Origin: Rodentibacter trehalosifermentans
GTDB taxonomy: Bacteria; Pseudomonadota; Gammaproteobacteria; Enterobacterales; Pasteurellaceae
Direction: 5' to 3'
NCBI RefSeq assembly: GCF_002000545.1
Contig: NZ_MLHL01000093.1
Span: forward strand, 1-33,438
DNA length: 33,438 bases
The translations under genes were made by a program, and so were the position numbers. How positions within the stretch are numbered: position 1 is the stretch's first letter; each line of letters begins with the position of its first letter. The notes under the pieces were generated by a model, which saw nothing but the letters and a program-made list of their open reading frames with translations, had not been told where the DNA came from and searched no databases. This document shows, one piece after another, positions 25,755 to 33,438 of this stretch.

Positions 25755-28364
25755 ATGTTAGCCAAAGCAAAATATCGAAAAGATTATAAAAAGCCAGATT
25801 TTACGGTGACAGACATTTATTTGGATTTTCAGCTTGATCCAAATCACACCGTTGTTACCGCAACCACCAAATTCCAACGTTTAAATGACGAAGCAACCCA
25901 TTTGCGTTTAGACGGTCACAGTTTCCAGTTTTCTTCCATTCGGTTTAACGGTAAGCCTTTTACCGCTTATCAGCAAGACGGTGAAAGTTTAACCTTAGAT
26001 TTAAGGGAACAACATGCGGCTGAATTTGAGCTAGAGATCGTCACCATTCTTGTCCCTGCCAAAAATACCTCGTTACAAGGTTTGTATCAATCGGGGGAAG
26101 GCATTTGTACCCAATGTGAAGCGGAAGGTTTCCGTCAAATCACTTATATGCTGGATCGCCCGGATGTATTGGCCCGTTACACCACCAAAATTACCGCAGA
26201 TAAAACGAAATATCCTTATTTACTTTCCAACGGAAACCGCATCGCTGAAGGCGAATTAGATAACGGTCGCCACTGGGTTGAATGGTATGATCCTTTCCCG
26301 AAACCAAGCTATTTATTTGCTTTAGTGGCAGGGGATTTTGATTTATTACAAGATAAATTTATCACCCAAAGTGGTCGGGAAGTGGCCTTAGAACTCTATG
26401 TGGATCGAGGCAATCTTGATCGTGCAGGCTGGGCCATGGAAAGCCTGAAAAAATCCATGAAATGGGATGAAGAACGCTTTAATCTTGAATACGATTTAGA
26501 TATTTATATGATTGTGGCGGTAGATTTTTTCAATATGGGGGCGATGGAAAATAAAGGATTGAATATCTTCAATTCTAAATTTGTATTGGCGAACCCACAA
26601 ACCGCAACAGATGAAGATTATCTTGCTATCGAAAGTGTGATTGCTCATGAGTATTTCCATAACTGGACGGGTAACCGCATTACTTGCCGTGATTGGTTCC
26701 AATTAAGTTTAAAAGAAGGTTTAACCGTTTTCCGTGATCAAGAGTTTTCCTCTGATACCGGCTCTCGTGCGGTAAATCGTATCAATAATGTGAAATTCTT
26801 ACGCACCACGCAATTTGCCGAAGATGCCGGCCCAATGGCACATCCAATTCGTCCGGAAAAAGTGATTGAAATGAATAACTTTTATACGGTGACGGTGTAT
26901 GAAAAAGGCGCAGAAGTCATTCGTATGTTGCATACCTTATTAGGCGAAGCGGGATTTCAAAAAGGCATGGCACTCTATATCACAGAAAATGACGGCAAAG
27001 CCGCCACCTGTGAAGATTTTGTTTCCGCTATGGAACGTGCCAACGAGTTGGATTTAACCCAATTCCGCCGTTGGTATAGTCAATCAGGCACACCGGAATT
27101 ATTAATTACGGATGCTTATGATGAACAAACCCACACTTATCGCCTTAGCGTTTCTCAATCAACCCCACCGACAGCGGATCAAATGGAAAAAGTGAATTTA
27201 CATATTCCGCTAAAAATGGCGTTATATGCCCAAGACGGCACAAAACAAATGCTTCAATATGACGGCAAAGCATTAAGTGGTGTACTCAATATCACAGAAA
27301 AAGATCAAGTGTTTGAATTTCACGGTATTTATGGACGCCAGGTTCCTGCTTTGTTGGAAGATTTTTCTGCCCCGGTGAAATTGGACTATGATTACACCAC
27401 CGACCAACTTCTCACTTTGTTAAAATTTGCCGATAATGCCTTTGTGCGTTGGGATGCGGCACAGATGTTATTGATAAATGAGTTACGACGTAACGTAACC
27501 CATTTCCAACAAGGTGAAGATTTCGAGATTTCACCTCAAATTTTGACCGCACTTTTACAGGTATTGGAAAATTATGAAGCAGATATTGAATTGGCAACCT
27601 TAATTCTCACCTTACCAAGGGAAATTGAATTTGCCGAAAGTTTCAAAACCATTGATCCTGATGGCATTGTGGCAGCACGGGAATTTATGCAACGTGCTAT
27701 TGCGGAATATTTGAAGGAAGCATTGCTCAAAACATACAATCATATTCGTTTGGAAGGCTATCGTATCACCCGGCAAGATATCGCCCTGCGTGCAATGCGT
27801 AATCTTTGTCTGAATTATTTAGCCTATACCGCACTTGGCAATAATTTAGTGCATAAACACTACAATGCGGCAAATAATATGACAGATACCCTTGCCGCAC
27901 TCAGTGCCGCAACGAAAGCCTCTCTGCCGTGCCGCGACACCTTACTTGCCGATTTTGAACAAAAATGGCAACACGATGGCTTAGTGATGGATAAATGGTT
28001 TGCCTTGCAAGCTACCCGACCGGATGAAAACGTATTGGAAATTGTCCATCAGCTGATGGATCACCCAAGCTTTAATTTTAACAATCCAAACCGTCTGCGG
28101 GCATTAGTGGGCAGTTTTGCCAACCAAAATCTTAAGGCTTTCCATGATATTAGCGGCTCAGGCTATCGCTTCTTAACGGATGTATTAATTCGACTTAACG
28201 AAGCCAACCCACAAGTTGCCGCCCGCTTAATCGAACCCCTCATTCGTTTCGCCCGCTTTGATGCCCAACGCCAAACCTTGATGAAACGGGCATTGGAACG
28301 TTTAAGCAGCGTTGAACATCTTTCCAAAGATTTATTTGAGAAGATTGAGAAAGCGTTGAGATAA
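25755..28364 (+). CDS. pepN: Aminopeptidase N (PepN)
   Basis: This 869-residue zinc aminopeptidase of the M1 family removes N-terminal residues from peptides in the cytoplasm. Visible features are an N-terminal beta domain starting LAKAKYRKDYKKPDF, the exopeptidase signature GAMENKG (about residues 258-264), and the zinc site HEYFHNW (about 294-300) with the third ligand Glu in LKEGLTVFRDQEF, 18 residues past the HEYFH helix. The YEKGAEVIRML segment contains the transition-state Tyr. Length equals the gamma-proteobacterial PepN norm (about 870). AAAAGGG upstream of the ATG is a plausible ribosome-binding site. USS copies are at 27546 and 27828 inside the gene and at 28365-28373 directly after it. 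Confidence 0.97.
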   Translation: MLAKAKYRKDYKKPDFTVTDIYLDFQLDPNHTVVTATTKFQRLNDEATHLRLDGHSFQFSSIRFNGKPFTAYQQDGESLTLDLREQHAAEFELEIVTILVPAKNTSLQGLYQSGEGICTQCEAEGFRQITYMLDRPDVLARYTTKITADKTKYPYLLSNGNRIAEGELDNGRHWVEWYDPFPKPSYLFALVAGDFDLLQDKFITQSGREVALELYVDRGNLDRAGWAMESLKKSMKWDEERFNLEYDLDIYMIVAVDFFNMGAMENKGLNIFNSKFVLANPQTATDEDYLAIESVIAHEYFHNWTGNRITCRDWFQLSLKEGLTVFRDQEFSSDTGSRAVNRINNVKFLRTTQFAEDAGPMAHPIRPEKVIEMNNFYTVTVYEKGAEVIRMLHTLLGEAGFQKGMALYITENDGKAATCEDFVSAMERANELDLTQFRRWYSQSGTPELLITDAYDEQTHTYRLSVSQSTPPTADQMEKVNLHIPLKMALYAQDGTKQMLQYDGKALSGVLNITEKDQVFEFHGIYGRQVPALLEDFSAPVKLDYDYTTDQLLTLLKFADNAFVRWDAAQMLLINELRRNVTHFQQGEDFEISPQILTALLQVLENYEADIELATLILTLPREIEFAESFKTIDPDGIVAAREFMQRAIAEYLKEALLKTYNHIRLEGYRITRQDIALRAMRNLCLNYLAYTALGNNLVHKHYNAANNMTDTLAALSAATKASLPCRDTLLADFEQKWQHDGLVMDKWFALQATRPDENVLEIVHQLMDHPSFNFNNPNRLRALVGSFANQNLKAFHDISGSGYRFLTDVLIRLNEANPQVAARLIEPLIRFARFDAQRQTLMKRALERLSSVEHLSKDLFEKIEKALR

Positions 28365-28390
28365 AAGTGCGGTTGGTTTTTAGAAAATAT

Positions 28391-28417
28391 TGGGGCGTAT
28401 GTTACGCCCCATTTTTG
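28391..28417. terminator. Bidirectional terminator between pepN and the Type ISP gene
   Basis: A perfect 9-bp stem, TGGGGCGTA (28391-28399) with TACGCCCCA (28403-28411), has a 3-base loop and is followed by TTTTTG on the plus strand. On the minus strand it begins nine bases past the stop of the Type ISP gene and is followed by moderately T-rich sequence, so it probably serves both convergent genes. Confidence 0.88.
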
Positions 28418-31400
28418 TTTCAAATCTTTAACTTCGGCAATCCGTTCACAATACGGTTAGTTTCAAGACTCACCGTGATGACCCGTAGCAGCAATTCGAG
28501 AGGATAGCGTGGGTTTTGCATCGTTTCAATTGCCCAATCGTTCGCATCATTGATAATGCCACTGGCTTTATCGACTTTGACACTTTGACGCTCCATCACC
28601 CATTCAATCGCCGATTTGCCATTGACAATATAGTCATAGGCTTCAAGTGGGATATTCTCAATAGTAAATTTGGTGTTATAGGCAATTTTGCTTTTATCGT
28701 CCTCTTTTTTGCCCGTTTCTTCATTGAGAATTTTGCCAGTAAATTTCATTTTTTCTACATAAAAATCCTCGCCAATACCGCCTGAAAGCTGGTCATCAAC
28801 AATTTTTAAGCCACCTTTAAAGCGGACATCAGGGTATATGGGGACGTTTTCGTAGTTTAAATGAAGTTCTGCCAATTCACGCCCAGCCTGTGAAAATGTC
28901 CAAAAATCTACCGTACTTTTCACGCAAGGAATGCGTGGTAGCTGTTTGCTGAGATTATCAGCGTATTTTTCACGGTATTCCTCACTGTGGAGTAAGCCGT
29001 AAATATAGTAGAAAATATCCTCTTTGCCGATATTTTCATTTGGGTATGCCGTGTTAAAGTGAGCTAGAGCCTCATCAGTAATTGCCTCTCGGCGTTGATA
29101 GCCCTCGCAAGCGGTGGTATTTTCTGTTTGATTTACAAAAAGATCATCAAAATTGCCCGCTTGTATTTCCACTTTTTCGTAAAGGTAGAGGGGAAAACCT
29201 TGCCCACCAGAATGTTGCATATTCAAATCAGGAATAACATTAACCATTAAGGCAGAAAACGGTTTTCCTGAATTTCCAATGCCGCTGATATAAATCACCC
29301 TATTTTCTGCTTGGGCGGTGGGGAAGATATTAGGCATTTGAGCAACACGGTGTATCATCATATTGTCAAAATAGACATTAAGTTTATTATATGGACGATA
29401 TAACCCATCAACAATTTTCTTCTCATTAAAATTGGCATAGCTTCCTCTTGCTACTTTCGGTAGTAAACTACTTGACCAACTGATTTTTGTTGGATCATTG
29501 CTCACAAATTCGCTCAATTCCTTAATATCTTTGTGCTTACTTTCAATTTCATAGCGTTTTACTTCTGAATTATAAAACTCAGTCATTGATTTCATATTAT
29601 CGGAAAGTGTTGTATAAGAAAAATTATATGCCCAAGCATCTCGTGAGCTACCCAGCCCTAACGAATAGTTGTTAAAGATAACTTGGGTTTCTTTCTTGCT
29701 TTTATCCCCCATTGAAATATAGGTATCAAAATTTGGGTCGCGTTGATTGAGCCAATCGTTAAATTGGTCAGGGATAATACGTTGCCAGCCCTTCACAGCG
29801 TCAATGCCATTGATTGAGGCAAATTGACTTATCTTTTCCAGCTTTTGGTCACGAGTGAGGTAATCGCCAATATCGTGGAAGTAGATTTTGCCTCGCTCAC
29901 AAGTGGTCGGATTTTTAACTAAAATTGCAATCGAAACAGGCGTTCTCGTACCTTGCCCAAAAATATTGTCTTTCTCTTTACGACGACGTTCGCCCGATGT
30001 GCGAGCGTTACCCCTTAAATGAAAAATATACAGAGAACTAAATTCTTCGGCTAAACATTGACGTAAACCATCGGCAGAGTTGGATTCTAAATAACCGCCG
30101 TTAGTGACAAAACCAATAATACCGTTGTCGCCAATGCGATCACTTGCCCAGCGGATTGCACGGATATAGCTGTCATAAAGGGCATTTTTATTAGTTGAAC
30201 GGCTTTTTTCTGCGTAGCTTAGGCGAATTTTTTCGTCTAATTGAGGATATACCACATTGGCATTATTATCATTGGCACTTTCTTGCCCAGCCGAATAAGG
30301 CAGATTACCGATAATCACTTTAATATCAAGGGCTTTTTGGCGTTTTCGGCGGTGACTGTTGATTTGTAAAATCTCATCGACCAAATCTTCTTTTTCGTAC
30401 ATTTGGAAGGTATCGGTTAAACAGATCCCTTCAAATGGCTGGTAAGCGGTTGGATTTTCGCTTTGATTTGTAAAATGTTCTGCAAGTAGAGCGTGATAAA
30501 CCGATTCAATGTTAATCGCCGCAATGTAATAGGCGAGCAGTACAATTTCGTTAGCGTGAATTTCTTGATATTTTTGTGGTAGTTTTTCAGGCGGAATAAT
30601 CCCACTTTGGAGCAGGCGAGTGATAAACGTTCCCGTGCCAGTGAAAGGGTCGATAATCTGCACGCCTTTATCGGCAAGACTTGCATTAAATTCGTTTTTC
30701 AGCACATCTTCAACGGAATGGATAATAAAATCTACTACTTCAACAGGGGTGTAAACAATGCCGAGTCGTTCTGCCATTTTAGGAAAGGCTTTATTAAAGA
30801 AACTGTCATACAGTTCTTTGATGATTTTTTGTTTTCCTTCTGGCGAGTGAATATTGCTCACTCTAAATTGAATGCTTTCATAGAAGGTTTTGAGCTGTGT
30901 GGTTTCAGCGGTGAGATTTTTCTGTTCAAATATCTCTACGACTTTTTGCATTGCTTGCGACATTGGGTTGTGCTTGGTGAAATTATCATTGGCAAATAGG
31001 GCATTAAACACCGGTTTGGTAATTAAATGCTGTGCCAACATTTCTACCGCTTCGGCTTCGCTAATGGCTTGGTTTAAATCATCACGCAATTCATTAAGAA
31101 ACGCTTCAAAAACTGACCGCTCTTGGTGATTTTGTGGATTGGCAAGAATAGTGTTGATACGTTCAATATGAGTGTTAGCGATTTTTGCTACATCATTTGC
31201 CCAATCTTCCCAATGGGTGCGATTACCACATTTTTTGACGATTTTGGCGGTTAAAGCCCGCTCGATTTCGCCGATTTCAAATTCCATTTCAAGTTGTGTT
31301 TCATTGTTAAATGAAGTGTCATTTCGGTTGCCAATAGTTTTTTCACCTCTGCCTGATGGTTTTTTGACTTTTGTTGGCTTTTGTTTTTGCTTCGCTAATA

Positions 31401-32724
31401 CCTTACTGATGACAGAAACCACCTCAATTTTATCTTTTGCTGCACCGTCAAATTCCATTTTGTTGATCATTGCATCAAAGCGGTCATCGTGGGCTCGCAA
31501 GGCGTTTAGCACTTGCCAAACGACTTTGTAATTTTCGTTTTTATCAAGAGCTTCGTTAGGTTCAATTCCAGCAGGAATCACCACAGGTAAAATCACATAG
31601 CCCCGTTTTTTGCCTTCTGCTTTACGCATTACTCGCCCAACGGATTGCACGACATCAACCTGAGAACTTCTTGGCGTGAGAAAAAGCACTGCATCTAAGG
31701 CGGGAACATCTACCCCCTCCGATAAACAACGCACATTTGAGAGAACACGGCAAGTATTGGTTTCATTTTCCGCTTTTAACCATTCAATTTTGGCGGATTT
31801 TTCGCTAGCATTCATTCCACCATCAACGTGTTCGGCTTCGCATTTGAGCAAGAGGGAATTATCGGGTTTAAAATCGGGGTTTTGAGCTTCTAATGCCAAA
31901 ATTTCTTGTTGCTGATAAGCATTGACCACGTTACTAAAAATTTCTGCAATGTTTTTGGAGCTGACTTTATGCGTATTGCCTTTGTACTCTTTTTCAATCA
32001 CTTGGCAAAAAGCGACCGCTCTTTTCATTGGTTCAGTATCGCCCAATTCATCTAAAATGCCGTATTTTGATAAGGCTTTCCAGCAGCCGACAATTTTGGC
32101 AGCATCATCTACTTGAATTTCTGTACCTTCAAATAATTTCTCAAGGCGTTGATGGATATGGCTTTCTTCCACAGCAAGAACGAGCACTTTATAATCCACC
32201 AGCAAGCCTTCTTTGACCGCTTTCGAGAAACTGATGGTGTAGAGCTCTTTGCCAAAGCGTTGCTCATCGTCCATTGAATAGACGGTAACGCCTTCGGTTT
32301 TTTTAGCCTCTTCGGTATAAATGCGTGGTGTGGCAGTCATATAGAGGCGTTTTTTCGCCTGAATATAATCGTTATTATGTACCCTTACAAATGCAGATTC
32401 TTCTTTGGCATCATCAAAACTTGCACCAGTGGTTCGGTGGGCTTCATCGCAAATAACCAGATCAAATTCGCCCAAACCTTGTTGTTGAGCTTGGTGGATC
32501 ACCTCAATAGAATGATAGGTGGAAAAAATCACCGTCATTGCAAGATCTCGACTTTGGGCATTGACTGCTTTAATCAACGATTGAGCATTGGTGGTAGCAG
32601 GGTATTGCAATTCGTGATTGAGTTGTTGTACGCGATCATCTTGATTTTTTTCTTTACGTTGTTTTCCTACATCACTATCGGAGCAGACTGCAAAGCAATG
32701 CAGAGGGTATTCAGATTCTTGTGT

Positions 32725-32727
32725 CTA
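32725..32727 (-). other. In-frame amber codon interrupting the Type ISP gene
   Basis: On the minus strand the frame reads SLALLSQSLTE, then TAG, then TQESEYPLHCFAVCSDSDVG without any shift. The coding pattern is continuous on both sides, so this looks like a single-base nonsense change. From my memory of the family, a tryptophan (TGG) is common at this place, which would make it one G-to-A change. Confidence 0.9.
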
Positions 32728-33420
32728 TTCCGTTAGACTTTGTGAAAGTAGAGCAAGGCTTGGCACTAAGAAAAGCACTTTTTTGCCGTTACCCGCTAAA
32801 TTTTCTGCAATTTTTAGAGAAGTGAAGGTTTTCCCTGTGCCACACGCCATAATCAGCTTGCCACGATCAGCATCTTTTAAACCAAGTCGTACTTGTGCAA
32901 GTGCTGATTTTTGATGTTCACGCAGGGTTTTCTTTGGTTTTAATGGTACTTCTTGCTGAAAAGCAAATTTTTCCCAATCAATCGCACTGTGTTCTAAATC
33001 AGAACGGTTGATAACGGTAACAGGTGGATTTTGGTTGGAAAGGGAAGCGTAAGCATTATCTGTCCAGTGATCAGTGGCAGCAACAATAATGCGATGATGA
33101 AAATAATTTTTTCCCGATGCAGTAAAGAAACTATCAATATCCGATTTGCTGATACGGTGATCAGGTGAATAACATTTGCATTGAATAGCGTGATTTTCAC
33201 CACTATGAGTTACCGCAACAAGATCTATCCCTGTGTCGTTTGAAGGCAGTTCAGAGTAGTATTTTTCAATCCAATCTTTAAAGGTGAGAATTTCTTGGTA
33301 GTAAACGCTATAAAAGGGTTCATTTTTGAAATAGAGTAAAATGAGATCTTCAAAATAAGTACCTTTTTCACGTTCGGAAAGAGAATGTTGTTGATAGTCA
33401 GTTAAAAGATGCGATAATCC

Positions 33421-33438
33421 TGCTGTGCTGTGCTGTGC
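33421..33438. repeat. Pentanucleotide tandem repeat at the right edge, in the 5' coding part of the Type ISP gene
   Basis: The last 18 bases are three full TGCTG units plus TGC. On the gene strand this reads GCACAGCACAGCACA. The array is cut by the window end, so the true copy number is unknown. In frame it encodes the repeating residues AQHST, just before the conserved start of the nuclease domain (LSHLLTDYQQ). A five-base unit inside a coding region shifts the frame when units are gained or lost. Confidence 0.8.

Larger units (their letters stand above)
1..28373. repeat. Dispersed Haemophilus-type DNA uptake signal sequences (USS)
   Basis: Exact 9-base cores that I found, by first base. 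Orientation AAGTGCGGT: 2, 597, 3895, 6298, 9615, 11717, 12699, 13769, 13807, 15358, 17980, 20932, 23918, 25075, 28365. Orientation ACCGCACTT: 3667, 7105, 8395, 10861, 11859, 14936, 15600, 23885, 25059, 27546, 27828. Several have the extended A/T-rich flank (AAATTT). They are the sites recognised during natural DNA uptake in the Haemophilus branch of Pasteurellaceae. Spacing averages about 1 kb, with sparse stretches from 15.6 to 23.9 kb (two copies) and none from 28374 to the end. Confidence 0.9.
28420..33438 (-). pseudogene. Type ISP (LlaGI-like) restriction-modification enzyme gene, amber-interrupted and cut by the window edge
   Basis: Reading leftward from the right edge there are 1673 codons in one frame, broken only by TAG at 32727-32725. 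Domains in order: a PD-(D/E)xK (Mrr-like) nuclease with GIDLVAV (near 33222-33233) and IQCKC (near 33172-33186); an SF2 helicase with Walker A ACGTGKTF (GTGKT at 32827-32841), DEAH (32437-32448) and YMTATPRIY; a gamma-type N6-adenine methyltransferase with motif I DPFTGTGTF (30625-30651) and motif IV NLPY (30295-30306); then a target-recognition region to the end. This order is that of single-chain Type ISP enzymes, which methylate one adenine and translocate along DNA to cleave. The TAG falls between helicase motifs I and II. A restart near the ATG at 32538 would leave the methyltransferase and recognition parts intact. The 5' end runs into a pentanucleotide repeat. There is no exact USS in the whole gene. 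Flanking genes are unrelated. Confidence 0.85.

Noticed and set aside
28420-32610. Taking the Type ISP gene to start at the TTG at 32610
   Set aside because: The same frame continues upstream through the Walker A and nuclease motifs. The apparent start only reflects the amber codon at 32725-32727.
32994-33203. Plus- or minus-strand short frames within the right-end nuclease region
   Set aside because: They lie in other frames of the Type ISP nuclease domain, which has recognisable motifs in the main frame.

Overview
The window looks like chromosomal DNA from a member of the Pasteurellaceae in the Haemophilus/Aggregatibacter/Pasteurella group. The main evidence is the Haemophilus-type DNA uptake signal sequence (USS, core AAGTGCGGT or its complement ACCGCACTT). 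I count about 26 exact copies, nearly all in the left 28.4 kb. Gene content and protein sequences (urease set, RecB/RecD without an adjacent RecC, PurE/PurK, PepN, the AspC type) also fit this family. I cannot name the species from sequence alone. Layout, left to right: (1) 1-3552, plus strand: the 3' part of a DsrE-family protein, then a large multi-pass DUF2339 membrane protein. (2) 3723-6645, minus strand: a YnbE-like lipoprotein and a YdbH-like AsmA-type protein, a pair implicated in phospholipid transport across the envelope. (3) 6796-12999, plus strand: recB-recD-grxB, packed with a 1-base overlap and a 1-base gap. (4) 13050-14725: dps (minus) and cdd (plus), divergent. The cdd promoter region holds a CRP-type site and an exact 38-bp tandem duplication that carries a USS and a -10-like box. 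(5) 14755-22396, minus strand: a urease operon transcribed right to left in the order urea transporter, ureA, ureB, ureC, dinD-like, ureE, ureF, unknown membrane ORF, ureG, ureD. The structural genes make the enzyme, ureE/F/G/D deliver nickel, and the transporter brings in urea. Two genes with no known urease role interrupt the cluster: a DinD-like gene overlapping ureE, and a very AT-rich membrane ORF between ureF and ureG. (6) 22609-25596, minus strand: aspC, purK and purE. A textbook PurR operator sits over the purE promoter, and inverted USS pairs form terminator-like hairpins after purE and after purK. (7) 25755-28364, plus strand: pepN. (8) 28420-33438 (right edge), minus strand: a single-polypeptide Type ISP (LlaGI-like) restriction-modification gene with nuclease, helicase, N6-adenine methyltransferase and target-recognition regions. 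It carries an in-frame amber codon at 32725-32727. At the window edge its 5' coding end runs into a GCACA pentanucleotide tandem repeat. It contains no exact USS. The most interesting points are the apparently phase-variable, amber-interrupted Type ISP gene and the two foreign-looking genes inside the urease operon. A possible Shine-Dalgarno-sequestering hairpin lies in front of the urea transporter. No tRNA, rRNA, CRISPR array, insertion sequence or prophage was recognised.
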